Source: Selaginella moellendorffii (Eukaryota > Streptophyta > Lycopodiopsida > Selaginellales > Selaginellaceae). Taken from it: a stretch of 40,795 bases of DNA. Positions 20,480-32,490 of the stretch are shown in pieces; position 1 is the first letter of the stretch, and every line of letters begins with the position of its first letter. The notes below the pieces were generated by a model that was not told the origin of the DNA, searched no databases, and saw only the letters and a program-made list of their open reading frames with translations. Where the stretch lies: NCBI RefSeq assembly GCF_000143415.4, contig NW_003314289.1, forward strand, positions 341,109-381,903. The letters are read 5' to 3'. The position numbers were made by a program, and so were the translations under genes.

Positions 20480-21060
20480 CCTTATACTAAGGGAGGCTTG
20501 GGGTGAAAGCCCAAAGCGTGTGTTCCTCAAGGGGGGGGGGGGGGATATGGGGGGTTCCAAATGTATAGTAGGGATAGTGGGTAAGTCGGGCATGGCCAAC
20601 CAACCTGAGGCATAGTCTAGCTTCCGCTTGCGTGCCTGTCCTTGTTCTGCGTCCGACTTGGGTATAAGCCCAAGTTCCATTCCATGCTAGTTGGTGGAGT
20701 ACCCATATCCTCGCGTTAGGCCACTGGTATGCCGAAATAGCGCCAGACTTCGTTTGGCTCTGTTTTGCGTGCTAGTCCTAGCATTGGGATGTTGGTTGCT
20801 CCAGGACTATTCCAAGTCACTCCGGGCTCCTGTCCCTTCGCTCCTTGGGCTTTATGCTCGGGAGTTGCTCCGTGGTTCGGTTCCGTCACTCCTTGGCTCC
20901 ATGCTTAGGAGTTTAGTACCGTTCCTTCGTTCAGTGGCCCAAGGCCCTGAACCTCAGGTTCCTATGGACACGTGGCATGGACACGTGGCATGTGACACGT
21001 GGCATCTGTCATGTGGCACAAAGAGGGTTTAGGTTCCGTTTCGTGGTGTTATCCTATGGT
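20480..21060 (+). mobile_element. LTR fragment related to the chromovirus and 7.4-kb element LTRs
   Basis: It carries GGGTGAAAGCCCAAAGC (about 20499-20515), a 14-base G run, ATGTATAGTAGGGATAG and GTACCCATATCC, the landmarks shared with the LTRs at 17 kb and in the 21.6-29.0 kb element. No matching partner or target duplication was found, so it is a truncated or solo remnant. Confidence 0.6.
20966..21019 (+). promoter_or_regulatory. Tandem G-box/ABRE-like repeats (ACACGTGGCA)
   Basis: Three near-identical 13-14-base units with ACACGTGGCAT at 20966-20978, 20979-20991 and 20992-21005, then a decayed fourth unit (CATGTGGCAC, to 21019). CACGTG is the core bound by plant bZIP and bHLH factors. A role in LTR transcription is inference. 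Confidence 0.6.
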
Positions 21061-21077
21061 AAATCACCATAGGATAA
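21049..21077. repeat. Perfect 12-bp hairpin
   Basis: TTATCCTATGGT (21049-21060) and ACCATAGGATAA (21066-21077) are exact reverse complements around a 5-base loop. It lies at the end of the LTR fragment. Confidence 0.85.
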
Positions 21078-21605
21078 AGGGTCAAAACCACGTGCGCTAC
21101 ATATGTAAAATTTTGATCTTCTTCAATGATTGACACCAAACAAGAACCTTGATTGGATAAACATCCCTAATTGTAATAAGATAACATGTTACAATAAAAA
21201 TCAAAGAGATTAACATACTCCTTTTTGAGTTGATTCACCGCTACAAAACAAAGGCTGTCAAATGGATTTGGAGAGGGAATAAAGGAGCAAGATGGAAACA
21301 TAATAAAATTAATAGAAAAACAAAAGTGATGGAAGTACAGGTAAAAGCAAAAGGATGAAAAAGAATAAAATTGAGAAGAATGAAAGAAATATTAAGAAAT
21401 ATGAAGCAAAAGAAGAAACCTCAAAGTTATATTTGGCATGATTGTGCTACAATCAATTCATACGAAGGATGAGGTTAAAAACTTGACTTACCACTCACAA
21501 TAATTAAAGTTCAAGCTCTAGATTACCCACATATACAGTTAAGTCTGCCTCATCCCATGCATATGCATGATTGTTGCTATAAAGAATAAAGATTGATTTT
21601 GCCAC
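21078..21605. other. AT-rich DNA before the 7.4-kb element
   Basis: Purine-rich plus strand (AAAGCAAAAGGATGAAAAAG type) with no gene or motif recognised. It is the host sequence into which the 7.4-kb element inserted; it resumes after 29019. Confidence 0.5.
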
Positions 21606-21610
21606 ACGAT
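21606..21610. repeat. Target-site duplication ACGAT, left copy
   Basis: The five bases immediately before the left LTR are identical to 29015-29019 immediately after the right LTR. Confidence 0.9.
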
Positions 21611-23375
21611 TATAAGTGATTAATTTTTTCCATTCTACTTTAGTCACTTAACCACACCTCTGACCACTTGGAGGAGTCTCACTCACAACCTCCATAAGTC
21701 TTATTTTGGACTTGGGCTTGCTAGCCCCGAGAATGACATCCCTGCCACTCAACCTTTGCACTTGGTCCAAGTGCTCTACGTGTCCGATCCCTTGACCAAC
21801 ACCCCAAGGTACCACCGACATATCAGCCTATTATGCTAAGGCCATGCCCATTCACCTTGGTCACATTGGTGGTATAACACCACCTACATCACGCCCCGTC
21901 TCTCAAAGACTGGGCCATCCATCCATGAGTGATCATCCCAGATCCGTTCCTTAGCATCCTTAGGATGCCCATAGACATGGGGAATAGCTTTCCCCAATAT
22001 CCCTTTTCTGGTCCCCACCAAGTCCCTTTCTGCCCATGGCCGTGTTCGCCAACATTGCCACTGGATCAAGGCCCACAGGCCCAACCACTAAGTCCCATGG
22101 TTCTCTGGGACTTCCTCCTCACATGACCGTATCCTTGGTCTCTACACTATAGGATGGCTCCTCTTCCTTTTCATAGTCTGGGACCTTGGGGCAACATTTC
22201 GGAACACTGTGGCCTTACGCAAGCCCCGTGGGTACTCTCCCTGCCTTCCGCCTTTGGGTGCTCTAGCCATGGGCTTAGAGCGAGGTTCTGTTGAGCCACA
22301 CCAGGTATCCAAGTAGGTAGTGCCACCCACACTTGGACTGGGAGCATCGGCCAATCCATCTCTCGGGGGAACTAAAGCCGGCTCATGAACACTTCACCAA
22401 GCTACCCCACTTATCGGTCCATGTTCACTCTAGTCTTGGACTTCCCAGTGGGCAGCTCATCACCCAACACTGGGTACAGCCTTTCTGGGCCAAACTGGCC
22501 TTTCCTGGCCAAACTGGCTTCACTGCAGTCCTCCCCCTTACTATACTTTTGGAGCTCACCAAACCCCCAGGGTCTGGGAGACGAATGCTTTGGGCTTTCA
22601 CCCTCTCAGACTCAGACTCGGACTCGAACTCAGACTTGAACTTGGACTCGGACTCGGACTTGGACTCGGGCTGGGCTCGGCCTCGGCCTCGGCCTCGGTC
22701 TCGGTCTCGGTCTCGGTCTCGGCCTCGGCCTCGGTCTCGGTCTCAGTCTCGATCTCGGTCTCGGTCTCGGTCCCATCTCGGACTCTATCTTGGGTCCATC
22801 TCAGACTCCATCTCGGGTCCACCTCGGACTCCACCTCGAACCCAATTCGGGTCCATCTCGGATCCATCTCGAACTCCACGTCAGACTCCATCTCGGACTC
22901 CATCTCGGGTCCATCTCGGACTCCACCTCGGACTTCAACTCGGGTCCATCTCGGGTCCATCTCAGACTCCACCTCGGACTCCAACTTGAACTCCATCTCG
23001 GACTCTATCTCAGACTCCATCTCGGGTCCATCTCGAACTCCATCTCGGGTCCATTTCAGACTCCACCTCGGACTCCAACTTGAACTCCATCTGGGACTCC
23101 ATCTGGGACTCCAACTTGGACTCCATCTCAGGTCCATCTCGGGCACTTCCACGTGTCATGTGTTAGTCCTTTTGGGTCCCTTTTTAGAGCCTTGCTTATT
23201 GCTTGCTTCATGCTCATTCCTCGAGCACTTTGTTGGGAGTTCCACTCCCACTCATGACCTTTCCAATCCGAGCTTTTAGTCCAAACGTGTTACGCTTGTT
23301 TGGCTTTCGCTTTAGCCACTACCACGTGGTGCCCTTCCAGCTCCACTTTGGGGCCTAGGGATTTTGTGTCTCACA
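21611..23375 (-). repeat. LTR, left copy (3' LTR of the minus-strand element), 1765 bp
   Basis: It aligns along its length with 27402-29014. The length difference of about 150 bp comes mainly from the satellite part and a duplicated CCAAACTGGC string near 22490-22520. CACGTG-containing strings occur at about 23150 and 23325. Confidence 0.92.
22600..23145. repeat. LTR satellite array, left copy
   Basis: First TCGGTC/TCGGCC hexamers (about 22680-22780), then 12-18-base units of CATCTCGGACTC, CATCTCGGGTC and CACCTCGGACTC. Because units are multiples of three and stop-poor, several frames stay open for over 180 codons on both strands. These are not genes. Confidence 0.9.
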
Positions 23376-23391
23376 ACTCCACCACCCATAG
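23376..23391 (-). other. Polypurine tract of the 7.4-kb element
   Basis: The minus strand reads CTATGGGTGGTGGAGT directly before the TG of the LTR. This is the expected place for plus-strand priming. Confidence 0.7.
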
Positions 23392-26300
23392 ACGAAGTTT
23401 GATGTCCTCATCGAACGATAAATCATTTTATAAAGTAATACCAACATGTATTACCCTTCCCATTCTTGGCACCTCACCAACATTCATCAATGGTTTGATA
23501 CCAAAGGCTCACCATGCCTTACCCATCCTCTAAAGAGGATAATCTCTCCAACTTAGAGACTGATTGTAGTGGTTCTCTCCTTTTATTGGTTTAGTTCTCA
23601 CTAAACCTGTAAGAGACACCCTTTCTAACTCAATTCCACTACTCATTCTCGAGTAGTCTCAGATTCCATCAACCTATCCTTTGCACTTTGGAATTTTTAC
23701 TTTTGACTTTTCAAAGTCAATTTTTTAGGTGTCTCCGACACCTTGCTTTGCACATATTGTGCAACTCCATTTCCCCATCCTAAGAAATTCTCTACTTGAG
23801 GGCACTATCATCCTCTTTTCTATTTTGTGCCACTTTGGGCACTAAGTTCCAGTTATCATACTTTGTGCTAAGGCTGTCTATGGCCTTATCATTTGGCAAC
23901 CTTACCGCTCCCACCCTTGGAGCTTCCACTTTGCCACATTAGAGCAATTGGGAATCCATCCTTGGGAATACATTGCCTTTCCCACAATCCGTTAGCACTC
24001 AACACTTTAGTGGTCTTAGCCTAACTTTGCCATTTGGATTCTTTCCCATGATTCCCATGGCTCTTTATTTAGCCACTAGTCTTTTGCTCCTATCCTTGAT
24101 TATTGCACCCAGCAACATAGGATCGCTACCTCCATTTTTGAGGTATCCTTTTGGTTCCATAGCAAACACTTTGCTTTGCCAAGTCCAAAAGGTGTTCACC
24201 CCTAGTACGTCTCTTTCACATTTTCTACTGTGGGCCCTATCTACGGCCCAACCTTTGAGACCCTTTCTTGGATCTCTTATAGAGACTACTTTCCTTGGAC
24301 TTACTATGCCATCGCATTGACATAACTCATTTCCCTTAGGTGTTCTTCCCACTTGGTCACCTTGACCAAGCCACTCCATCATCAATAGTTCAAATTAACA
24401 CTTTTGAACTAGGAACTTTATCCCTTAACCTCACAAGGACTTTGTCCTTGTTTTAGCTATAAGACCACCTAGTGATCTAACTTTGGCACCTTAACCGGTT
24501 TGCCAATAGGTACTAAATCTTCCAGACTTTTAAGTTGTTCATCATGACCCCAGGGGCATCCCCCATACTTGGCGGTGCACCCAAGCTAACCCTTTCGGCC
24601 AAGGGTCCATAGCAACTGAGACTAGGTGTCCCCATTTCATTCACCACATCCTTGGTGCCACTCGCACCAAGTGTTCAAGTTAGATATGCCGAGCCATACT
24701 AAGCAATTTAATCGTGCATCACGACTCCGAGGCATCCCTCACTTGGCGGTGTGCCCAAACCAGTCTCCTCACTGAGAGTCCATGACCACCGAAAAATGAG
24801 TGTCCTCATATTCCAAACCATCACCACGCCCTAGTGATTTAAGACTCGAACCCAAGCACTAAAGGGTCGGGACTTGAACCCAACCTCCGTATATGCATCT
24901 ACGGACGGCATCACATCGGATGCCTGGCATGACTCCCCAGACCGGTGCACCATCATGTACTTAAAGTGCGCTATAGATCATAGCTTAGGAACCTAGTTCC
25001 TCCACACTGCCAAGTCCTCTCACTTGACAAGTCTGTGATCATGTATGGACTCCTCCATGCTCGGCCCCATGGCCCACCCCTTTTGAAGTTAACACCTTCA
25101 ACTAGGGAATTTGTTCCCTTGACTTGCCAATCTCACTTAGCAAGTCATCCGGCCACCGTAACATGGTTCATGCATAAGCGTGAAAGTCCTTAACCATCGA
25201 CTTTCGTTCAAACCCTCTCTTTGAACACTCGGGAATTACTTCCCCAACCTTGATAGCCTCGCCTCATGGCCAACTTCAAGACCATGCTTCTGCTGCGCCA
25301 CTCTGATTTCACGCACTCTATGAACCATTTACACTTGGTTTTCTAGGTACTTATCTACCTAAAATTATCTTTGGGAACCTTCAAGGAACTCTGTTCCTTA
25401 ACTTGCTAAGGCTTCTCTTTCGCAAGCTCCCTACTCCCCATATGGTCTAACATGGATAATTCCACTTTTTATACCCTCCATGGCATCGCAATTGCTAGTA
25501 GCAACATCCTTGAGCACCCTCTTGATTCTCCACTCCCAACTTATATAACCATCGTTGGTTATGCCCTTCAATTTCTATGGTTTAGTTCCATTTCAATAAT
25601 ACTTGCGTTTGGCCTCATATGTTTACTTCTTCTCCTCCAGACTAGGAGGATAACTTTGCACATTCTACCATGCCTTAGCAAGTATTCATAGGGATGAACC
25701 TACTTGATAACTTAGGGAGTGGTTCCTCAGTCTAGGCATGCTCAACTTATAATCCCACACACCGGGATTATTGTTATTATTTATGGGCTTCCATAGGCTC
25801 ATCACTTGCCTTGCCAAAATCCCATTTTGGTTTTATCCAAATCTGGTAGAGAGATTTCTCCCGTCTTTGCAACCTTGGACATTTGGATAACATTTTTTAT
25901 CCATCATTCGCTAGGGATTTAGTCTCTTGGGCATAATCCATTGCCCTCGCAACAAGTAAACACCAACTCTTGGTGTTCTAAGAGTGTTTGGGTATCCCAA
26001 TGATGGCCTTCTTGACAATGAGCATTTTCTTTTATGACATTGACTCACTATATCGCAACATAAGCATTAATCCCCGATAAGGGTATATTTAAATTCTTTA
26101 TGCCATTAAAAAGTCTTGGGTAACTACCTTCTATCCGTTTGACCAATTACTTGCCCTCTTGCTTAATTGCTTCATAGTTGTCAAGTCTTACAACTCATTG
26201 TTAGTGCTTCTACACCTCCATCATTATCCAGGCCACCACACTCTACCACATGCCTTCTAGCTTAGGCTATATCATTCCCACTTCCATTGGGATTCCTTTG

Positions 26301-27386
26301 GTAAGGGGTTCTCATGAACCCATCAACATAACCTCAAGGCATCACACCTTAGCCCATTTGATGTCTCCACACCATCGGCTCCATGCGTCTGCCTTTATGA
26401 CACTTTGCACTTGTGTTTAGGTCTTTGCTAAGACCAATCCAGTCGTTTCTCATGCCAACTATCCGTTAGCACTACACTATAGTATTCGCACACAACTTTG
26501 TACCAAAGTTGCTTTTTCTAGGAACACCTTTCCCAAGACTTTAGCATGGCACATTCTGCCATCGATGAGATACCCTCTGTTTTCATCCTTAGATCCTATG
26601 ATCCCCCCTATCATTCGTGGGGTACAACACACCTCAATCCAAATGCTTCTATCAATCTTTTAGGATTGTTCTTTGACTCTATTTGAGTCCTCCAGCTTTT
26701 TGGACTTTGTCATTCGACGACCCATGAGGTCCCACCTTTGAGGTGCTAGCACACTGGAATACAACTTCTTGTATTCAAGTCCTACTCACAAGGATCATTT
26801 TTGCAAGTGTTACTCCGACACTTGATTTGTTCTCTTGGGGCAACCTTTTACCCCTTATGACCACTTGTATATGTGATGAGAATACCAACTCATCCTCTAA
26901 GTACGCCCCTAGCTCCTTGGGTTGTTCCAGCATTTATTAGAGGTAGCCTTGACTACCATTTCAAGGACTTGTGTCCTCTTCCGTATTTGACCTTCCATGG
27001 TCATTAATTCTGGTCTCAAATTCATGAACACTAGCCTCAACTATATGAGGGTAATCTTGTAACTCCATTATCGTCTTGGAGTTTGCATCTTTCCCGTGAT
27101 CCGAACTATAGTTGTTTACCACCCATTTTCTGCGTCAAATGCTCATTTGGATCACATCCTCAACTCTCTAAAGAAACCCTCATACTATTCCCAAGATCCC
27201 AAAGTCGTTCCCTTATTGGCCCTTTTCCATCCACCACATCGTGCACAAGTTCACGCATGAACTCGAGTGGAGAGCCATGTCCTTTTGACATGCTACTCCT
27301 TGAGGATAGGTCCATACCTAGGATTTTCCAATTCCAATATAAGTGGTAATATACTTGGCCACCAATAAGAGTCGGACTAAGAAACA
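23392..27386 (-). other. Internal region of the 7.4-kb element, no recognisable protein
   Basis: About 4 kb between the purine tract and the primer site. The longest frames are around 100 codons on either strand and show no gag zinc knuckle, DTG/DSG protease, YxDD or integrase motif. A diverged direct repeat of about 90 bases, marked by CTTGGCGGTG, GCCCAA/GCACCCAA and GTGTCC, occurs at about 24540-24635 and 24717-24815. This fits a LARD or a heavily eroded element. Confidence 0.7.
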
Positions 27387-27398
27387 GCTCCGATACCA
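27387..27398 (-). other. Primer-binding site (tRNA-iMet-like)
   Basis: The minus strand reads TGGTATCGGAGC three bases after the LTR end, one mismatch from the usual plant TGGTATCAGAGC. Confidence 0.85.
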
Positions 27399-27401
27399 AG
27401 T

Positions 27402-29014
27402 TGTAAGCGACTAATTTTTTCCATTCTACTTTAGTCACTTAACCACACCTCTGACCACTTGGAGGAGTCTCACTCACAACCTCCATAAGTCCTATTTTGG
27501 ACTTGGGCTTGCTAGCCCCGAGAATGGCATCCATGCCACTCAACTTTTGCACTTGGTCCAAGTGCTCCACGTGTTCGATCCCTTGACCGACACCCCAAGG
27601 TACCACCGACATATCAGCCTATTATGCTAAGGCCATGCCCATTCACCTTGGTCACATTGGTGGTATGACACCACCTACATCATGCCCCATCTCTCAAAGA
27701 CTGGGCCATCCGTCCATGAGTGATCATTCCAGATCCACTCTTTAGCATCTTTAGGATGCCCATAGACATGGGGAATAGCTTTCCCCAATATCCCTTTTCT
27801 GGTCCCCACCAAGTCCCTTTCTGCCCATGGCTGTGTTCGCTAACACTGCCACTAGATCAAGGCCCACATGCCCAACCACTAAGTCCCACGGTTCTCTAGG
27901 ACTTCCTCCTCACATGACCGTATCCTTGGTCTCTACACTATAGGATGGCTCCTCTTCCTTTTCATAGTCTGGGACCTTGGGGCAACATTTCGGAACATCG
28001 TGGCCTTACGCAAGCCTCGTGAGTACTCTCCCCACCTTCCGCCTTTGGGTGCTCTAGCCATGGGCTTAGAGCGAGGTTCCGTTGAGCCACACCAGGTATC
28101 CAAGTAGATAGTGCCACCCACACTTGGACTGGGAGCATTGGCCAGTCCATCTCTCGGGGGAACTAAAGCCGGCTCTTGAACACTTCACCAAGCTACCCCA
28201 TTTGTCGGTCCATGTTCACTCTAGTCTTGGACTTCCCAGTGGGCAGCTCATCACCCAACACTGGGTACAGCCTTTCCTGGCCAAACTGGCTCCACTGTAG
28301 TCCTCCCCCTTACTATACTTTTGGAGCTCACCAAACCCCTTAGGGTTTGGGAGACGAACGCTTTGGGCTTTCACCCTCTCAGACTCAGACTCGGGCTCGA
28401 ACTCGGACTCGGACTCAGACTCGGACTCGGGCTTGGGCTTGGTCTCGGCCTCGGCCTCGATCTTGGTCTCGGTCTCGGTCTCGGTCTCGGTCTTGGTCTT
28501 GGTCCCGGTCTCGGTCTTGGTCTCGGTCCCATCTCAGACTCCATCTCGGGTCCATCTCGGGTCCACCTCGGACTCCACCTCAAACCCCATTCGGGTCCAT
28601 CTCGGATCCATCTCAGACTCCACCTCGGACTCCATCTCGGACTCCATCTCAGACTCCATCTCGGGTCCATCTCGGACTCCATCTCGGGTCCATCTCGGAC
28701 TCCACCTCAGACTCCAACTCGAACTCCATCTGGGACTCCATCTGGGACTCCAACTTGGACTCCATCTCGGGTCCATCTCGGACACTTCCACGTGTCATGT
28801 GTTGGTCCTTTTGGGTCCCTTTTTAGAGCCTTGCTTATTGCTTGCTTCATGCTCATTCCTCGAGCACTTTGTTGGGAGTTCCACTCCCACTCACGACCTT
28901 TCCAATTGGAGCTTTTAGTCCAAACGTGTTACGCTCGCTTAGGTTTCGCTTCGGCCACTACCACGTGGCACCCTTCCAGCTCCACTTTGGGGCCTAGGGA
29001 TTTTGTGTCTCACA
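27402..29014 (-). repeat. LTR, right copy (5' LTR of the minus-strand element), 1613 bp
   Basis: Ends are TGTGAGACAC at 29014 and GCTTACA at 27402 on the minus strand. A CACGTGGCA string at about 28962 corresponds to CACGTGGTG in the left copy. Confidence 0.92.
28376..28795. repeat. LTR satellite array, right copy
   Basis: Same organisation as at 22600-23145 but about 125 bases shorter, showing expansion or contraction since insertion. Long open frames here are artefacts of the repeat. Confidence 0.9.
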
Positions 29015-29019
29015 ACGAT
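29015..29019. repeat. Target-site duplication ACGAT, right copy
   Basis: Identical to 21606-21610, in the same orientation. Confidence 0.9.
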
Positions 29020-29892
29020 GCAATTATAGACAACAATATATAACAACAAAGCAAGCAATAGAAGAGAAATTTGAGTATGTATCAACCAACATAGAGAGAA
29101 TAATAGGAGACTTTTTATTATATAAATGAACTTAAAAAGTAAACACTAGATGAACCAATGCCGAATAAACCCCTTGATAGTACTGTTAAAAGAATTCCAC
29201 TAGCTTATCCACTACTCATACAACTCCTTATTTCCTAGAGAATTTTTATGTCAAAACCTTTTGTTACATTAGCAATAATAGGATGTTGTTGATGCCAAGG
29301 CCTCCACCCAAAAACCAATCCAAAAAACACTAATAACACCAATACGTGTGGTTAATCTCATTATATGCCCAATAGTAGACATCATGGCTATGACCAAGTT
29401 CTTGCTCCTGTCCTTGAACACGAGCAATAGCAACATCAATTTCTATCGAAATAGGATTACCTTCCATAGGAACTAGAGCTAAAGGACATGCAGCGAGAAG
29501 TAAAAGAGGTGATGTTTTATAGTATTGTGCCTATTGAAAAACATCATCAAGAGTGGTTAAAGTAAGTGTATACATAAGTGCCACAAAATTTTGATAAAGT
29601 GTTGGTAATAACATTCCTAACTTGATTCACTCCGACATATTTAATTCCACATAAAGCAAGAGGCTCCAAAAGCAAACATTAACACTTGAAGACATTTGAG
29701 AGAATGCTCTTATCCGCACAAATGGCTATGCTAAAACCATTATACTATTATAATATTGTCCCTTAGAGACATATGGGAAACTCACACAAATGTCAAACAT
29801 CATCCCCAAGAATGATAAATAGTAATCATTGTAAAGTAATCAAATCAATAGTACATATCAACCCCAAGATTTCCATATAAAAACTCTGACTA

Positions 29893-30885
29893 GACCAATC
29901 AATCACCAAATACGCTAGCTCCATTACAATTACAATGATAATTGTCTTTGGAAATAAAGAAAGTAAAGGTGTTTTTACTAAGAGCCAATACCTATAGGTA
30001 GGTAATACCTATGGGTGTGCTATGGAATTTGAAAATTTTGATTGATTGACTTTGTCCTTGGACTGGTCAGATTACATGTTTAGCTAAATTGGGAGGAGGA
30101 TCTAGAGCACCTTCACTTGGCTATAGAGAATAAAATCAATGATTTTAATACAAGCTCAAAATAGAGAAAAGTTGATGGATAAATATATAAACATTATCAT
30201 TCACAAATTCATTCACAAATAAAAAATATTTTAAGTTTTTAATTTGTGTTTTATGGTCAAAGTGTATAGCTATGATGCCGTATACTAATATTAGTGTAGT
30301 GGGATTTTGATAGCCATTGGATTGATTTCAATTTAGACCATTCGCTTTTGTATATAATCTAGGGTTTTTGGGCTAATTAATATACACATTTCTATATTCC
30401 AATCTATCTTCCATGCATTCACATTGGTGGAAGTAAGGGGCAATTTTGATTGTCTTTGAGGAGTGCTTGGATTTAGGATTTTATTTAAATTGAGCTTTCC
30501 TTATAGCTTTTTCAATTTCTTATTTTTTGTTTATTTTTTCTTTCATCTTTATGGTAGAGCAATAGCCTTTTCCTTCTTTGACTCTGGAGTAATAGTTAAT
30601 GTGATTGCTCAATGTTATGAGGTTGTAGTTGAATAATCAAACTTAGTTGATAGTAGCATTTATAACACATGGTATAACTCCTCATGCTCTTACTACCAAT
30701 TCTCATATCCATCCAATCCATTCGTCTGAGGACAATCAATCACCAAGCACACTAGCTCCATTGCAATTACAATAGCAATTGTCTTTGGAAATAAAGAAAG
30801 TAAAAGTGTCTATACTTACCTGTAGGTAGGTAACACCTATGTGTGGAATTTGAAGATTTTGATCTTGTCTACTTGATTGATCTAG
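29893..30885. repeat. Pair of ~160-bp direct repeats (29893-30058 and 30735-30885)
   Basis: Both copies contain CAATCAATCACCAA, TTGTCTTTGGAAATAAAGAA and GTAGGTAA.ACCTATG followed by GGAATTTGAA.ATTTTGAT. They flank the LTR-like piece at 30247-30425, so the whole could be a small element with its own direct repeats. Confidence 0.75.
30247..30425 (+). repeat. LTR-like fragment, inverted relative to 39735-39915
   Basis: Landmarks TATACTAATATTAG, GTAGTGGGATTTT and CTAGGGTTTTTGGGCTA match the LTR next to the gypsy pol at the right edge, on the opposite strand. Confidence 0.8.
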
Positions 30886-32352
30886 TTGTTATTGCACACC
30901 CAATTCTTGGCAAGCTAAAAAGTACAAAATAAACAGTGCTATTACCCTAACTTGATTAGAGTGTCAAATTGAAGTGTTTGACATAGTTTGAATTTTTAAA
31001 TTTCAACCATTAGATCAAAAGCATAATCCTTACTAATATTCTAGAAAAAGAATATGTGACACCTAGATGCTAGATGTGAAAAGTAGATTTAGATAAGGGA
31101 GTATGATATTACGTACTATGACATAAATGATAAATTGTTATTATAATTTATTCAATATGCTAGTATTTTTATATCAGTCATATAAATTCTTCTATTATCA
31201 AGATATAAAATATTTTATACTTAAATTTACAAATTGATAAGTAATTTAGGAAAAAAAAAAATGGATTTGTAAAAGAAATCATTAAATTTCTACAAACAAG
31301 GATTGAATACTTTTTACACCTTACTAGATATATAGATTTAGTTGTTCTTATAACCACATTGCTTGAACGTGTCCAAAGTGTAATAGATTCTCACCATGCA
31401 AGAACTAGAGAAAGTTGATGTGAGAATCCAAAGGAAATGTTGAATGGTTTTAAAGCACATACTTAGATTTCAATTTAGAGATTATTCCTGTGAGCATAAG
31501 AAGATGTGAATTTTTAATTAAGAATTCTCATAGACATTGCATTTACATCTTTTAACATCCAGCATAGAAAAGTTTAATATTGAGCTCCACTAGACCCTAA
31601 CATGATCCTCAACTTCAAATTTGCAATTGCCCATAAGGAAGTCTCAATGCAAAAAAAAATAAAAAATTTATCCATTGAAATTTAAAACAAATTATAATAA
31701 TATTTATAATTTATAAACAGAAGATTAATCTCAAAACCATTAGATTGTAAAATATGCTTAAGAACTTTTATAAATTTTAAATATGTTTATAATAAACATA
31801 AGAATATACTAGAATACCCAAGCATATTCCAAGTATATCCATTATCATTTACACAAACCACATAATCACACAATAGTTAAATTCAAAATTGTTTAAAATA
31901 AAGTAATATTTATGCTAGTTTAACTTAAATTCGTAAAATCGAGAATTAATTACAGGTGGCATAACACCATAATACCCTTCTTTAGAAGTATCATTCTCTA
32001 ATGTGTTGGCTTCCTCTCGTTGGACCCTTCTTCCAAGACAGTGTGAGCATGCCGACCATGGACACACGTCTCAATCCATACTAGGTAAGATTTCTTTTCA
32101 AGAAAAGATAGATTTTGAAATCTGGAAGACTGGTGAAAATCTAAGCCAACACCTGACCGACTACTTAAACCAGGAGACTTAAGTACAAAGCATGGATGTT
32201 TTGCATTTAAGTGTAGTTCCCAGGTCCTTCTAATGCTAGCTAGACCGCCTGTCCCCTGACCGCCTGAGAATGCGTAGAGCTCATGTTGTCTGTGCACTCT
32301 TTCTCTTTCTCTAGACTCACTCTCTGTTCAGCAGCGCCAAATCAATCGAGGA

Positions 32353-32360
32353 TATATAAA
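32353..32360 (+). promoter_or_regulatory. TATA box of the first HIPP gene
   Basis: TATATAAA lies 131 bases before the ATG at 32491, with a CT-rich leader between. Confidence 0.6.
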
Positions 32361-32490
32361 GACTTCCAGTCTCGAGTGTTTCTTACGCCTCCTGTAGTTT
32401 AAGCTCTACATTCTTCTCGTCTCCTCGATAGAGAGCTCTAGTTAGATCAGATCAGAAGCAAAACAAGGGAAAGAGAGAGAAAGAAAGGAA

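Larger units (their letters stand above)
21611..29014 (-). mobile_element. Complete non-autonomous LTR retrotransposon (LARD-like), 7.4 kb
   Basis: Two direct LTRs (21611-23375 and 27402-29014) enclose 4.0 kb. Minus-strand LTR ends are TGTGAGACAC and GCTTACA (TG..CA); in the left copy the terminal GCTTACA has decayed to ACTTATA. The 5-bp target duplication ACGAT lies at 21606-21610 and 29015-29019. A primer-binding site close to initiator tRNA-Met lies just inside the right LTR, and a purine tract just inside the left LTR, which fixes the minus orientation. The internal region shows no gag, protease, RT or integrase motif. Over the first ~205 aligned LTR bases I count about ten differences, nine of them transitions, as expected from deamination of methylated cytosines; the insertion is therefore not very recent. 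Confidence 0.92.
29020..32340. other. AT-rich intergenic region with retroelement debris
   Basis: No gene is recognised. Two dispersed repeats are listed separately (29893-30885 and 30247-30425). The rest is AT-rich with short homopolymer runs (for example A9 near 31252). Confidence 0.6.

Noticed and set aside
22333-23279. Long overlapping open frames on both strands (184-229 codons, Ser/Arg or Glu/Thr rich)
   Set aside because: They are the translation of a stop-poor hexamer/12-mer satellite inside an LTR; several frames are open at once, and the copy at 28.4 kb shows the same pattern with a different length.
25452-25691. 79-codon hydrophobic plus-strand frame inside the 7.4-kb element
   Set aside because: Chance frame in pyrimidine-rich DNA, opposite to the element's orientation and without a motif.
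28321-29043. 240-codon plus-strand frame
   Set aside because: Same LTR satellite; it reads across the LTR end into flanking DNA.
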